From: Cupriavidus sp. BIS7
GTDB taxonomy: Bacteria; Pseudomonadota; Gammaproteobacteria; Burkholderiales; Burkholderiaceae
Reading direction: 5' to 3'
Assembly: GCF_000292345.1 (NCBI RefSeq)
Contig: NZ_ALOU01000093.1
Location: 1-64,000 of the forward strand
Length of the DNA stretch: 64,000 nt
The notes under the pieces were generated by a model. That model ran no database searches and was not told the origin of the DNA. It worked only from the letters and a program-made list of their open reading frames with translations. The first letter of the stretch is position 1. Every line of letters starts with the position of its first letter. The translations under genes were made by a program, and so were the position numbers. Positions 35,132 through 44,859 of this stretch are shown here, piece after piece.

Positions 35132-36052
35132 ATGCAACTCGGCATTCTCTACGCGCTGTTCGCGTACATCATCTGGGGCCTGTTGCCCCTCTACATCAAG
35201 TCACTGCACGGCGTGGCGCCGCTGGAAATCCTGCTGCACCGCATGGTGTGGTCGCTGGTATTCCTTGGGGCGATCCTGCTGTGGCGCAGGCATTTCGGCT
35301 GGCTGCGCGATGTCGTGGCCAATCCGCGCCTGGTGCTCGGCTTTGCTGCCAGCGCAGGCCTGCTCTGCTGCAACTGGTTCCTCTATATCTGGGCGGTTTC
35401 GGCCGACCGTGTGGTGGATGCGAGCCTGGGTTACTTCATCAACCCGCTGTTCAGCGTGCTGCTTGGTGTGCTGCTGTTGCACGAGCGGCTGCGGCCGGCC
35501 CAATGGCTGTCGATCGCGATTGCCGCGGCCGGCGTGCTCTGGCTGACCGTGACGGCCGGCCAGTTGCCGTGGATCGCATTGGGTCTGGCGGCAACGTTTG
35601 CCGGCTACGGCCTGTTGCGCAAGACCGGTGCGCTCGGCGCACTGGAGGGGTTGTCGCTGGAGACGCTGTTGCTGTTTCCGCTGGCGGCCGTCACGCTTGG
35701 CTTCCTGTTCGTGACCGGTCAGGACACCACACGCGCCGCAGCGCCGGGTACGCAGGTGCTCCTGATGATGGCGGGGCCGATAACTGCCGTGCCCCTGCTG
35801 TTCTTCGCGGCCGGCGCGCGGCGCATTCCGCTGTCGCTGCTGGGGCTGCTGCAATACGCGGGACCAACCATCCAGCTCGTGCTTGGCATCTGGCTCTATC
35901 ACGAGCCGTTTCCGGCCCAGAAGCAGATTGGCTATGCGCTGATCTGGGTATCGCTGGCCATCTACGCGGCTGAAGGCCTGCTGGTGGCTCGGCTGACACA
36001 GCGCAAGCCTATTGATGTCAAGAATGATGTTAGTGCGGAGGCGTCACAGTAA
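35132..36052 (+). CDS. rarD: EamA-family transporter RarD
   Basis: A 306-residue, ten-helix inner-membrane protein of the drug/metabolite transporter superfamily. It opens with GILYALFAYIIWGLLPLYIK, and the motifs EILLHRMVWSLVF, NWFLYIWAV and LGYFINPLFSVLLGVLLL are typical of RarD. The transported substrate is not known; RarD in other bacteria is linked to chloramphenicol sensitivity only by name. It lies just after the toxin-immunity island and is probably a single gene. Confidence 0.93.
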   Translation: MQLGILYALFAYIIWGLLPLYIKSLHGVAPLEILLHRMVWSLVFLGAILLWRRHFGWLRDVVANPRLVLGFAASAGLLCCNWFLYIWAVSADRVVDASLGYFINPLFSVLLGVLLLHERLRPAQWLSIAIAAAGVLWLTVTAGQLPWIALGLAATFAGYGLLRKTGALGALEGLSLETLLLFPLAAVTLGFLFVTGQDTTRAAAPGTQVLLMMAGPITAVPLLFFAAGARRIPLSLLGLLQYAGPTIQLVLGIWLYHEPFPAQKQIGYALIWVSLAIYAAEGLLVARLTQRKPIDVKNDVSAEASQ

Positions 36053-36123
36053 ATCCATCCTGTCGATGGAATATATCGGCGGCAGGTTGAGGGCTCTCCG
36101 CAAAATCCGGACACAACACTATA

Positions 36124-36139
36124 CTGTACGTTTATACAG
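36124..36139 (+). promoter_or_regulatory. LexA (SOS) box upstream of dinB
   Basis: CTGT-ACGTTTAT-ACAG matches the CTGT-N8-ACAG consensus of LexA and lies 24 bases before the dinB start. Repression by LexA and induction by DNA damage follow from established SOS biology. Confidence 0.92.
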
Positions 36140-36162
36140 TATCGAAACGCCCTCTTCCGTCC

Positions 36163-37344
36163 ATGTCCTCACCTGTCCGGCGCATTGCTCATCTCGACAT
36201 GGACGCCTTCTATGCGTCGGTGGAGCTGTTGCGCTATCCCGACCTGCGCGGCCATGCCGTTGTCATTGGCGGCGGCCGCAACGCCGCCCCCGAGACTCAG
36301 CCCGACGGCACGCGCAGCTACGCGCGTTTGCGTGACTACGTAGGGCGCGGCGTGGTAACCACGTCGACCTACGAAGCCCGTGCGCTCGGCGTGTTCTCGG
36401 CCATGGGCATGATGAAGGCGGCCAGGCTGGCGCCTGACGCAGTTCTGCTGCCTACCGATTTCGACGCCTACCGACGCTATTCGGGCCTGTTCAAGGCTGC
36501 GGTCAGAGCATTCACGGGACAAATAGAAGACCGTGGAATCGATGAAATATATATCGATCTGACTGATGTGCCTGGCGACGCGCGCGATGTGGCGGCGCGC
36601 ATCAAGGCGGCCGTCAAGGACGCAACCGGCCTGACCTGCTCGATCTGCGTGGCGCCGAACAAGCTGCTGGCCAAGATCGGTTCCGAACTCGACAAGCCCG
36701 ATGGCCTGACGATCCTGACCCCGGCGGACATTCCTACGCGGATCTGGCCGCTGGCGGCGCGCAAGGTCAATGGCATCGGCCCGAAGGCGGCGGAAAAGCT
36801 GGCCGCTATCGGCATCGAGACCGTGGGCGAACTGGCCGAGGCCGACCCCGGGCTGCTGCAGGCCCATTTCGGCCGCAACTACGCAAGCTGGCTGGCCGAA
36901 GTTGCCAACGGGCGCGACGAGAGGCCGGTGGTGGTCAGCTCGGAGCCCAAGTCGATGAGTCGCGAAACCACGTTCGAGCGTGACCTGCATCCGCGCAACG
37001 ACCGTCCCGTACTCTCCGAGCAGTTCACCCGGCTCTGCATGCACGTGGCCGAGGATCTGCGGCGCAAGGGCTACGTGGGGCGCACGGTTGGCATCAAGCT
37101 GCGGTTCGACGATTTCCACACCGTGACGCGCGACCTGACCATGACGGTGCACACCGCCGATGGCGCGGCGATCCGGCGCGGCGCCACCGAGTGCCTGAAG
37201 CGCATCCCGCTCGAGCGGCGCATCCGGCTGCTCGGCGTGCGCGTCAGTGCGTTGATTCCTGCTGGCGAACAGGGCGACGATCCGGCGCCGGTACAGGAGG
37301 AATTTCGCTTCGATGCCGATCCGGATGAGCCCGCGCCGCGTTGA
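36163..37344 (+). CDS. dinB: DNA polymerase IV
   Basis: A 393-residue Y-family translesion polymerase. The metal-binding acids are in HLDMDAFYASVE (first Asp) and GIDEIYIDLTD (Asp-Glu). The fingers motif TSTYEARALGVFSAMGM, the thumb helix-hairpin-helix VNGIGPKAAEKLAAIGI and the little-finger SRETTFERDL are all present. An insert with GGRNAAPETQPDGTRSYARL (about residues 37-56) makes the palm longer than in Escherichia coli DinB (351 residues). The motif usually read SIDEAYLD is GIDEIYID here. The C-terminus QEEFRFD could be a clamp-binding motif. A LexA box lies at 36124-36139. Confidence 0.95.
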   Translation: MSSPVRRIAHLDMDAFYASVELLRYPDLRGHAVVIGGGRNAAPETQPDGTRSYARLRDYVGRGVVTTSTYEARALGVFSAMGMMKAARLAPDAVLLPTDFDAYRRYSGLFKAAVRAFTGQIEDRGIDEIYIDLTDVPGDARDVAARIKAAVKDATGLTCSICVAPNKLLAKIGSELDKPDGLTILTPADIPTRIWPLAARKVNGIGPKAAEKLAAIGIETVGELAEADPGLLQAHFGRNYASWLAEVANGRDERPVVVSSEPKSMSRETTFERDLHPRNDRPVLSEQFTRLCMHVAEDLRRKGYVGRTVGIKLRFDDFHTVTRDLTMTVHTADGAAIRRGATECLKRIPLERRIRLLGVRVSALIPAGEQGDDPAPVQEEFRFDADPDEPAPR

Positions 37345-37399
37345 TCCGCGCTGAAAAGCCCTAAAGCCCCCACGTCATATGGCCTTTTTCATGTGCCGG

Positions 37400-37405
37400 T
37401 AGAAT
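37400..37405 (+). promoter_or_regulatory. -10-like element directly before the MFS start
   Basis: TAGAAT ends nine bases before the ATG at 37414 (eight bases between). If used, transcription would begin at or within a few bases of the ATG, giving a leaderless message. No strong -35 is seen. Confidence 0.4.
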
Positions 37406-37413
37406 CGGCCGCC

Positions 37414-38607
37414 ATGACATCCGCCACCGCCCAGCGCGCCGAAGCGCCCGCCTGGATCACGCTGCTACTGGCCACCGCCTGCGGCATGATCGTCGCCAAT
37501 CTCTACTACGCCCAGCCGCTGGTCGGCCCGATCGCACGGGCCTTGCAGCTCTCGCCGGAGATCGCCGGCCTGATCGTTACGCTGATCCAGATTGGCTATT
37601 GCGCCGGCCTGCTGCTGCTGGTGCCGCTGGGCGATATCGTCGAGAACCGCAGGCTTGTGCTGACGCTGATCGGCGGGTGCGCGGCGGCGCTGCTGGCGGC
37701 CGCGCTGGCCAGTCACGCGAGCGTGTTCCTGATTGCCGGTTGTGCAATCGGCCTGTGCTCGGTGGCCGTGCAGGTACTGGTACCGTTTGCGGCGCACCTG
37801 GCGCCCGAACATGCGCGCGGACGTGCCGTCGGCAATGTGACCAGCGGCCTGCTGATGGGCATCATGCTGGCGCGCCCGGTGTCGAGCGTGGTGTCCGACC
37901 TGTTCGGCTGGCATGCGATCTTCGCGGCATCGGCCGTGGCCATGGTGCTGCTCGGTGTAGTGCTGTCGCGCAAGCTGCCGCAGCGCCGGCCGGCCCCCGG
38001 CGTCAACTACATCGGCATGCTTGGGTCGATGGCGCACCTGCTGCGCACGCAGCCGGTGTTGCGCAGGCGCGCGCTGTACCAGGCCGCCATGTTTGGCGTA
38101 TTCAGCCTGTTCTGGACCACCACGCCGCTGTATCTGGCCGGGCCCGCGTTCCACATGTCCCAGACCGGTATCGCCGTGTTTGCGCTGGTGGGTGTGACTG
38201 GCGCGATTGCCGCGCCAATGGCCGGCCGATATGCCGATCACGGCCACAGCCACCAGATGACGGCGATCGCGCTGGCGCTGGGCGCCGGCTCGTTCCTGCT
38301 GAGCCGTATCGGGGCGGAGGGCTCGCTGCTGTCGCTGCTGGCCCTGACCGTCGCGGCCATCGTGCTCGACTTCGCGGTCTCGTCGAACCTCGTGATCGGC
38401 CAGCGGGCCATCTTCTCGTTGTCAGATGAGCATCGCAGCCGCCTGAACGGTCTCTACATGGCGATTTTCTTCGTGGGCGGCGCGATTGGCTCATCGGTCG
38501 GCGCATGGGCCTATGCCCGCGCCGGCTGGCCGCTGGCGAGCTGGATCGGCTTCGCGCTGCCTGCCATCGCCCTGCTCTATTTCCGCACGGAGCCCCGCCA
38601 GCGCTGA
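37414..38607 (+). CDS. Major facilitator superfamily transporter
   Basis: A 397-residue, twelve-helix inner-membrane transporter of the drug-efflux type. The loop between helices 2 and 3 reads [13 protein letters not shown], a relaxed form of the GDRxGRR family motif, and an early [15 protein letters not shown] segment is common in YnfM/YgaY-like members. The substrate is unknown. The ATG at 37414 is chosen over a GTG at 37393 because the family begins here. No Shine-Dalgarno site is visible, consistent with the nearby -10-like box. Confidence 0.9.
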   Translation: MTSATAQRAEAPAWITLLLATACGMIVANLYYAQPLVGPIARALQLSPEIAGLIVTLIQIGYCAGLLLLVPLGDIVENRRLVLTLIGGCAAALLAAALASHASVFLIAGCAIGLCSVAVQVLVPFAAHLAPEHARGRAVGNVTSGLLMGIMLARPVSSVVSDLFGWHAIFAASAVAMVLLGVVLSRKLPQRRPAPGVNYIGMLGSMAHLLRTQPVLRRRALYQAAMFGVFSLFWTTTPLYLAGPAFHMSQTGIAVFALVGVTGAIAAPMAGRYADHGHSHQMTAIALALGAGSFLLSRIGAEGSLLSLLALTVAAIVLDFAVSSNLVIGQRAIFSLSDEHRSRLNGLYMAIFFVGGAIGSSVGAWAYARAGWPLASWIGFALPAIALLYFRTEPRQR

Positions 38608-38736
38608 CGCCGTTCCCGCCCCACGTGCCATGCGCGGCGCGGCTGCACTACACTGTGCCAGTTTGCCGTTGCCGTAGTTGTCGCCGAAGCAGTCATCGCA
38701 GTACCCGCAACAAGCGGGCTTGCCTGGAGACGTTCG

Positions 38737-40491
38737 ATGTCGTGGCACAAAATGCTGCCGGGGCCGCGCTGGCTGCCGAACGCGGCACTGATGCATCCGC
38801 AACGGGTTGTGGTGGTGGGATTCAGCATCGCAATGCTGCTGATGTTCATCGTTGGTGTACGCGACCTGTACCTGCTGCGCGAGCGCGTGTTGAGCCTGCA
38901 CCAGCATGACGTGGCGCTGCGCGCGCGCGGTACCGAGGCAGTCATCAACTCCGAGCGTTTCAAGCTGTCGTTCTTGCGCGATTACGCGCAGCAGCTCATC
39001 GAGCTTCAGCAGGGGGCGGGCCGCGTAACCGGCGACGACGCGATCGAGCAGGCCTATGCGGCGCGCAATGACCACGTGTGGCAACTGCCGGTGCCATTCG
39101 GCGACTCGCCGGTCGTGGGCGTCTCACCCGATGTGATGAAGGGGCTCGCGGGGTTCGACCGTCGCGACGATGAACTGCGGGCCGATCTTCGCGCGGCTCG
39201 CCAGCTCAGCCATGTGCTCGGCGTCAACCAGCGCAGCAATCGTTCCGAGGGCAACTTCACATTCATTTCGAGCAACGGTTTCTACGTCACCTACCCTCCG
39301 CTACCGCTGGACAAGGCGCCGGAACTGATCAGGCGCTTCAACGACATGGCCTACTACCGAGGCCTGCTCCCCGATCGCGATCCGAACCAGGACATGCGCT
39401 GGGCGCCGATCTACACACAGTACGAAAGCGCCGCGTTACTTACCACGTTGAGCGTGCCCGTCTATGTGGAAAAGCGCTTTCGCGGCGTGGTGGCCGTGGA
39501 CGTGGAGCTGAGTCTGCTGCGTGACATGATCGGCCAGCCGGAAGTTGTGGGCGCCCGGCGCTATCTGCTGGACCGCAAGGGCGATGCCATCGTATCGAGC
39601 GAGACCAAGGACAGGACAAACCTGCGCTGGCCGGATGATTTCGGAAAGGGCCTGCGCAACATCCCTGTCACGAAGCTCTATGCGCGCGGTGCGGGCATGC
39701 TGCACGTCGATGGCCAGTACGTGATCTTCGAGCGCGTGGGGAGTGCCGGCAACTGGATGTTGATCGATACGCTCGACGACCTTGACGTCTACCGCACCGT
39801 TGCCGAGCGCACCAGCCTTCCGCTACTGGCAATCTGGATCGCATTGCCACTGCTGATGTACATCACGCTGCGCGTAGTGACGCTGCTGTTCAGGCACTAT
39901 CTCGCCGCGGGTGAAAAGCTGCAGCAGATGGCCGAGACCGATCCGCTGACCGGCCTTGCCAACCGGCGCCATTTCAGCGACGCATACAGGAAGGAATCGG
40001 CCCGCGCGCTGCGCGACGAGAAGCCGCTGGCCATGCTGATGCTGGACATCGACTTCTTCAAGCGCGTGAACGACAAATGGGGCCATGCCAGCGGTGATCG
40101 CGTACTGACGGCGCTGGCGGACGTGCTGCGCAACAGCCTGCGCGCAGCGGACCTGCCGGCCCGCCTGGGCGGCGAGGAATTCGCCGTGCTGCTGCCCGGC
40201 GCCACGATGATCGAGGCCACGGCGACGGCCGAACGGCTGCGCGTTGCGATGGCGGCCGCAAGCGTGGAACCGGCGCCCGATGCGCCGCCGCCCGAAACGG
40301 GCGACGGACGCATCCGCTTCACCGTGTCTATTGGTGTTGCAGAAGCCGTGACCGACGGATGCCGGACACTCGACGCCATGCTGGCAGTGGCCGACCGCCG
40401 GCTCTATGCCGCCAAGCAAGCGGGGCGAAATCGGGTATGCGCAGCAGATGCGCTGGCCGACTGTGCAGCGGCGCCGCAAGTCCAGGGATAA
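38737..40491 (+). CDS. Membrane diguanylate cyclase with periplasmic sensor
   Basis: A 584-residue protein making the second messenger c-di-GMP. Helix 1 is at about residues 24-44, a large periplasmic sensor (Cache-like) domain follows, helix 2 is at about 360-385, and the GGDEF domain starts at ETDPLTGLANRRHF. The active site is GGEEF, a working variant, and an RxxD inhibitory site (RAAD) sits five residues before it, so product inhibition is likely. No EAL domain is present. The sensed ligand is unknown. It converges with the next gene. Confidence 0.93.
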   Translation: MSWHKMLPGPRWLPNAALMHPQRVVVVGFSIAMLLMFIVGVRDLYLLRERVLSLHQHDVALRARGTEAVINSERFKLSFLRDYAQQLIELQQGAGRVTGDDAIEQAYAARNDHVWQLPVPFGDSPVVGVSPDVMKGLAGFDRRDDELRADLRAARQLSHVLGVNQRSNRSEGNFTFISSNGFYVTYPPLPLDKAPELIRRFNDMAYYRGLLPDRDPNQDMRWAPIYTQYESAALLTTLSVPVYVEKRFRGVVAVDVELSLLRDMIGQPEVVGARRYLLDRKGDAIVSSETKDRTNLRWPDDFGKGLRNIPVTKLYARGAGMLHVDGQYVIFERVGSAGNWMLIDTLDDLDVYRTVAERTSLPLLAIWIALPLLMYITLRVVTLLFRHYLAAGEKLQQMAETDPLTGLANRRHFSDAYRKESARALRDEKPLAMLMLDIDFFKRVNDKWGHASGDRVLTALADVLRNSLRAADLPARLGGEEFAVLLPGATMIEATATAERLRVAMAAASVEPAPDAPPPETGDGRIRFTVSIGVAEAVTDGCRTLDAMLAVADRRLYAAKQAGRNRVCAADALADCAAAPQVQG

Positions 40492-40520
40492 GGCAGGTCA
40501 TGGCCAACTCCTGATGCCAT

Positions 40521-41015
40521 TCAGCGCAACAGGAACGCAATGTCGTCGGCGGTAATGACCGACGCCGGAATCCCCTTGCGGCGCTGAAACAGGATGTGTT
40601 GCTGAACGCGGCTGCGCTGCTCGGCAAATACCGCGGGGTCGATCGCCACGCCACTGCGCGCATAGTGCTGGACCAGCAGCTTGTAGGCGCGATGACGGAT
40701 CTGCAGCGTTTCGTTCTCGGCGCGCAGGCGTTGCCATTCGGCAGGGCTCAGATCGAGTGTGTGGTTGAGTTCGTCGACCGTGCGCGAATGCAGGTCTCGA
40801 TAGAGATCGCGCTCGGCCTCGGCACGGTGCAATTCGTCGCGCAGCGCCGTGATCTTGCGTTGCAGCTTGAGCGACTGGCCGACGGCCGCCTGCATGCCCT
40901 TGGCGGCTTCCAGCGCCTGGTTTGCCGCCGCTACCGTGCTTTTCCACAGTCCGCGATCGACGCCCGCGTCCAGTTCCGACGGCCAGCCGTCGGACGCCCT
41001 GATTGTTGTATCCAT
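40521..41015 (-). CDS. Hypothetical coiled-coil protein
   Basis: A 164-residue cytosolic protein I do not recognise. The middle (about 35-90) is a heptad-rich coiled coil (LKLQRKITALRDELHRAEAE), and the C-terminal part is mixed and ends in ASVITADDIAFLLR. There is no signal peptide or known motif. The ATG at 41015 is preceded by GGGG at six bases; an in-frame GTG at 41033 is the alternative. It stands alone, convergent with the diguanylate cyclase gene. Confidence 0.7.
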   Translation of the reverse strand: MDTTIRASDGWPSELDAGVDRGLWKSTVAAANQALEAAKGMQAAVGQSLKLQRKITALRDELHRAEAERDLYRDLHSRTVDELNHTLDLSPAEWQRLRAENETLQIRHRAYKLLVQHYARSGVAIDPAVFAEQRSRVQQHILFQRRKGIPASVITADDIAFLLR

Positions 41016-41430
41016 TGTTGACCCCAGTGACACCCTTTTGAAACACCCGTTTTGGCCGGCCGCATCGTCGTGCGGCGGTCCGCTTCGTTGTCATGGTTGC
41101 GCCGTCTGTGCGGCAGGCAACTCAGAACAATCCTAGTGAGATGTCTATCGGCCGCCAAGTCAAAGATGTTTAGATCAGATTTCCCGCCGGATCCGATTGC
41201 CGAAAAACCACAGGCGCTTGCAGGCGCCGTCATACGGGTGCAGCAGACAAAGGAGACAACACCACGTAAACCCCGACACATTAGCTGACGTTTTGACAGG
41301 CATTTGACAGTTTCGGCCAACTAGAATCCGGCCCATGACTGCTGCTGCGCATGCCTTCAGCGGTCTGGCCAAAAACATCGTGGCCGTTCTGTCGGCAAAA
41401 CCACACATTCAAATAAGACTGGAGACTGCG
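41016..41430. other. Gene-free region upstream of tctC
   Basis: A 415-bp divergent gap. Two TTGACA hexamers lie about 13 bases apart near 41298-41316, followed by TAGAAT near 41323, but neither pair has a normal spacer. The tctC promoter is probably here. I see no gene and no clear operator. Confidence 0.4.
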
Positions 41431-42399
41431 ATGACTCGCTCGTTTGCCCGCTTCACCCATGCATTCGTTGCCACGGCGACACTGGCTGCCGCCGTGGTGG
41501 CCGCGCCGGCCTATGCGTCGGAATCCCTCAAGGTGATGATCGGCGCCAACCCTGGCGGCGGCTTCGACCAGACCGGCCGTTCGATCGGCGCGGCAATGGT
41601 GGCCGCGGGCGTGGCCAAGAGCGCGTCCTATGACAACAAGGGCGGCGCAGGCGGCACGATCGGCCTCACGCAGTTCGTCAACACCGACAAGGGCAACCCG
41701 AACGCGCTGATCGTGACGGGCGCCGTGATGGTTGGTGCCATCGAAACCAACCACCCGCCGGTAACGCTGAAGAACGCCACGCCGATCGCACGCCTGTTCG
41801 CCGACACGATGGTGCTGACGGTGCCGGCCAGCTCGCCGATCAAGTCGATCAAGGACCTGACCACGCAGCTGAAGGCCAATCCCGGCAGCGTGAGCTGGGG
41901 CGGCGGCTCGAAGGGTTCGATCGACCACATCCTGGCAGGCCTGATTGCCAAGGAAGCCGGCGTGGACCCGAAGAAGATCAACTACGTGCCGTTCCAGGGC
42001 GGTGGTGAGGCCTCGGCATCGATCCTGGGCGGCCATGTGACCGTCGGCATCGCTGGCGTGTCCGAGTTCCTGCCGTTCATCAAGACCGGCAAGATGCGCG
42101 CGCTGGCCGTGACGTCGAAGGATCGCACCGCCGATATCCCGACGCTCAAGGAGCAAGGCATCAACGTCGAGATCTACAACTGGCGCGGCGTCTATGGTGC
42201 CCCTGGTATTTCGCCGGAACAGCGCAAGGCCCTGATCGATGCGGTGGTCAAGGGCACCGAGAACCAGGTCTGGAAGGAAGCGCTGCAGAAGAACGACTGG
42301 ACGCCGTTCCTGCTGACCGGCGACGAGTTCGGCAAGTTTGTGGATGCTGAATCGGCCCGCCTGGGCGGCACGCTGCGCGAACTCGGCGTAGCCAAGTAA
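41431..42399 (+). CDS. tctC: Tripartite tricarboxylate transporter receptor (TctC/Bug family)
   Basis: A 322-residue periplasmic solute receptor of the Bug family, much expanded in Bordetella and Cupriavidus. The signal peptide ends near APAYASE. Family features include VMIGANPGGGFDQTGRSIG, YDNKGGAGGTIGL and YVPFQGGGEASASILGG. It should bind a carboxylate and hand it to TctBA. The start follows GGAG by six bases. Unlike many orphan Bug genes it is next to tctB and tctA, so the partner is clear. Confidence 0.93.
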   Translation: MTRSFARFTHAFVATATLAAAVVAAPAYASESLKVMIGANPGGGFDQTGRSIGAAMVAAGVAKSASYDNKGGAGGTIGLTQFVNTDKGNPNALIVTGAVMVGAIETNHPPVTLKNATPIARLFADTMVLTVPASSPIKSIKDLTTQLKANPGSVSWGGGSKGSIDHILAGLIAKEAGVDPKKINYVPFQGGGEASASILGGHVTVGIAGVSEFLPFIKTGKMRALAVTSKDRTADIPTLKEQGINVEIYNWRGVYGAPGISPEQRKALIDAVVKGTENQVWKEALQKNDWTPFLLTGDEFGKFVDAESARLGGTLRELGVAK

Positions 42400-42530
42400 G
42401 AAGAACGCTCCCATAGGGGACCTGGCGCGAAGGCTGCGGTCCCCGACGATTTCTGTAGTCGCGGAAGTTCGTTTCACCCTGTCGTTCCCGCCCGGCCGCC
42501 GTAGTCATGTCCGGCGGCGCGGAGAGCGGC

Positions 42531-42596
42531 ACGGGGCCCGGTGCCGCCACCTGCGTTACACCGAAAATCAAACTATATCGTCACCGGGCCCCGTGA
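42531..42596 (+). promoter_or_regulatory. Long inverted repeat between tctC and tctB
   Basis: CACGGGGCCCGGTG (42531-42544) and CACCGGGCCCCGTG (42583-42596) are perfect 14-base complements across a 38-base AT-richer loop. It lies in the 231-base gap after tctC. Such a structure can protect the tctC message from 3' decay and lower expression of the membrane genes. Confidence 0.8.
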
Positions 42597-42630
42597 CCGT
42601 GCGGGTGGCAGGACCATCCGAGAGCCCCAT

Positions 42631-43104
42631 ATGAAACCATCCCACGTCTCCATTGGCGTCGCCATTCTGGCGCTGTCCGTCTTTTTCTTCGCCGGATTGC
42701 CGGGTATTTCCGGCGATGAAGGCTACGCCGGCCTGTCGCCGCGCTTCGTCCCCACGCTGGTGGCCATCGGCCTGGCCGTGTGCGGCGCACTGCTGACCTG
42801 GCAAGGTGTGCGCGGCGGCTTCCGCAACATGCCTGAAGAAGACGCCGAACTGCCTTCGGCCCCGCACAACTTCAAGGGCTTCCTGTGGGTGGCGCTGGGC
42901 CTGGTGGCCAACATGGCGCTGATCGGCACGCTGGGCTTTGTGTTCTCGTCGACGCTGATGATGGTTTGCGTGGCGCGGGGCTATGGCAGCCGCCGCATCG
43001 TGCGTGACGCACTGATCGGCCTGCTTCTCACGGTGCCGATGTGGGCGCTGTTCGAATTTCTGCTCGGCATCAACCTGCCGCTGCTGCCGGTAGCCGGCTT
43101 CTGA
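42631..43104 (+). CDS. tctB: Tripartite tricarboxylate transporter TctB
   Basis: A 157-residue small membrane subunit. Four hydrophobic segments are seen (about 6-24, 42-60, 82-104 and 125-150), with the family-type [18 protein letters not shown] after the first. It joins TctA to form the inner-membrane transporter. Start at the ATG that opens the first helix; the ribosome site is weak (GAGAG). Confidence 0.9.
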   Translation: MKPSHVSIGVAILALSVFFFAGLPGISGDEGYAGLSPRFVPTLVAIGLAVCGALLTWQGVRGGFRNMPEEDAELPSAPHNFKGFLWVALGLVANMALIGTLGFVFSSTLMMVCVARGYGSRRIVRDALIGLLLTVPMWALFEFLLGINLPLLPVAGF

Positions 43105-43132
43105 GCCTGCACCCCAACGGGAGGAACGATAC

Positions 43133-44647
43133 ATGGATATGCTGAACCAGTTGATGCACGGCTTTGCCGTGGCCATCACGCCAATCAACCTGATGTGGGC
43201 CCTGGTGGGCTGTTTCCTCGGCACCGCCATCGGCGTGCTGCCCGGCATCGGCCCGGCGCTGACCGTGGCGATGCTGCTGCCGCTGACCGCCAAGGTGGAA
43301 CCCACCGCCGCACTGATCATGTTCGCCGGCATCTACTACGGTGCGATGTACGGCGGCTCGACGACCTCGATCCTGATGAACACGCCGGGCGAATCGTCGA
43401 CGATGGTCACCGCGATGGAAGGCAACCTGATGGCCAAGAATGGCCGAGCGGGCCCCGCGCTGGCCACGGCTGCAATCGGCTCGTTCGTGGCCGGCACGAT
43501 CGCCACGGTGCTGCTGTCGATGTTCGCGCCGGTGGCTGCCGACGTTGCGCTGCAGTTCGGCCCGGGCGAGTACTTCATGATCATGCTGCTGGCCTTCACG
43601 ACCGTGTCGGCTGTGCTCGGTTCGTCGCTACTGCGTGGCATGACCAGCCTGTTCCTGGGTCTCGGCATCGGCCTGATCGGCATGGATTCGCTGTCCGGAC
43701 AGACACGCTATTCGATGAACGTCCAGGAGCTGTATGACGGTGTGGACATCGTCGTGGTGGCTGTGGGCCTGTTCGCGGTGGGCGAGGCGCTGTTCAATGC
43801 ATTCTTCCCGCAACCGGATGGCACGTTCAACAAGCTCAGTTCGGTCCATATGAACAAGTCGGACTGGAAGCGCTCGGTCCCGGCGTGGCTGCGCGGCACG
43901 GTCATCGGCTTCCCGTTCGGCCTGATTCCGGCTGGCGGCGCGGAGATTCCGACGTTCCTGTCGTACGCCACCGAAAAGAAACTGTCCAATCACAAGGACG
44001 AATTCGGCAGGGTCGGCGCGATCGAAGGCGTGGCGGGTCCGGAAGCCGCCAACAACGCCGCGGTGACCGCCACGCTGGCCCCGCTGCTGACGCTCGGTAT
44101 CCCGACTTCGAATACCACGGCGATCCTGCTGGCTGCGTTCCAGAACTACAACCTGCAGCCGGGCCCGATGCTGTTCCAGACCTCGGGTGACCTGGTGTGG
44201 GGCCTGCTCGCGTCGCTGTATATCGGCAACGTGATGCTGCTGGTGCTGAACCTGCCGGCAATCGGCCTGTGGGTACGCATGCTGCGCGTGCCCACGCCGC
44301 TGCTGTACGGCGGCATCCTGATCTTCGCCGGCCTGGGTGCCTATGGCATTCGCCAGTCGTGGTTCGACCTGCTGCTGCTGTTCGTGATCGGCCTGCTGGG
44401 TATGGCAATGCGCCGCTTCGATTTCCCGACCGCGCCGGTCATCGTCGGCCTGATCCTGGGGCCGATGGCCGAGAAGCAGCTCCGCAATGCGCTGTCGATT
44501 GGCCAGGGCGACTGGAGCCTGTTCATCAAGCAGCCGATCTCCGCAACGATCCTGGCGATGACGGTGGGCGTGGTGGTGATTCCGCGCGTGCTGCGCTGGC
44601 ATGCGAGCCGCACCACCGCACGCCTCGAGGCGGACAACGCGGCGTAA
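43133..44647 (+). CDS. tctA: Tripartite tricarboxylate transporter TctA
   Basis: A 504-residue large membrane subunit that moves the substrate with an ion gradient. Family motifs include [39 protein letters not shown] and the [20 protein letters not shown] segment. About a dozen helices are evident. The start follows GGAGG by eight bases, 28 bases after tctB, so tctB and tctA are one transcript. A palindromic repeat element follows the stop at once. Confidence 0.95.
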   Translation: MDMLNQLMHGFAVAITPINLMWALVGCFLGTAIGVLPGIGPALTVAMLLPLTAKVEPTAALIMFAGIYYGAMYGGSTTSILMNTPGESSTMVTAMEGNLMAKNGRAGPALATAAIGSFVAGTIATVLLSMFAPVAADVALQFGPGEYFMIMLLAFTTVSAVLGSSLLRGMTSLFLGLGIGLIGMDSLSGQTRYSMNVQELYDGVDIVVVAVGLFAVGEALFNAFFPQPDGTFNKLSSVHMNKSDWKRSVPAWLRGTVIGFPFGLIPAGGAEIPTFLSYATEKKLSNHKDEFGRVGAIEGVAGPEAANNAAVTATLAPLLTLGIPTSNTTAILLAAFQNYNLQPGPMLFQTSGDLVWGLLASLYIGNVMLLVLNLPAIGLWVRMLRVPTPLLYGGILIFAGLGAYGIRQSWFDLLLLFVIGLLGMAMRRFDFPTAPVIVGLILGPMAEKQLRNALSIGQGDWSLFIKQPISATILAMTVGVVVIPRVLRWHASRTTARLEADNAA

Positions 44648-44657
44648 GACTGTGTTT

Positions 44658-44786
44658 GCTCCCCTCTCCCGCGTTGCGGGAGAGGGGCCGGGGGAGAGGG
44701 CTCGGCGGATCAAGACGCGATATCCGCAAGCAGAACCTCACCGCCCTCTCCCCCAACCCCTCTCCCATTTCATGGGCGAGGGGAGC
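44658..44786. repeat. Palindromic intergenic repeat, complete compound copy
   Basis: Two hairpins flank a 40-base inner segment. Left hairpin GCTCCCCTCTCCC...GGGAGAGGGG, then GGGGGAGAGGG; right side CCCTCTCCCCC, then CCCCTCTCCC...GGGCGAGGGGAGC. The outer and inner arms are inverted copies, so the whole element can fold into one long cruciform. The inner segment resembles that of the copy at 1-107. It lies 10 bases after the tctA stop. Confidence 0.88.
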
Positions 44787-44859
44787 AACCCCACCCCGCG
44801 AAGCACGATTCTGTATCATTGGCGCAAACGACACTTTGCGCGCCGAGGAGACACGGACC

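Noticed and set aside
44658-44786. Palindromic repeat as an ordinary terminator of tctA
   Set aside because: No T-run follows the stems, and the same compound element occurs beside unrelated genes, so it is better called a repeat family; a secondary role in ending transcription remains possible.
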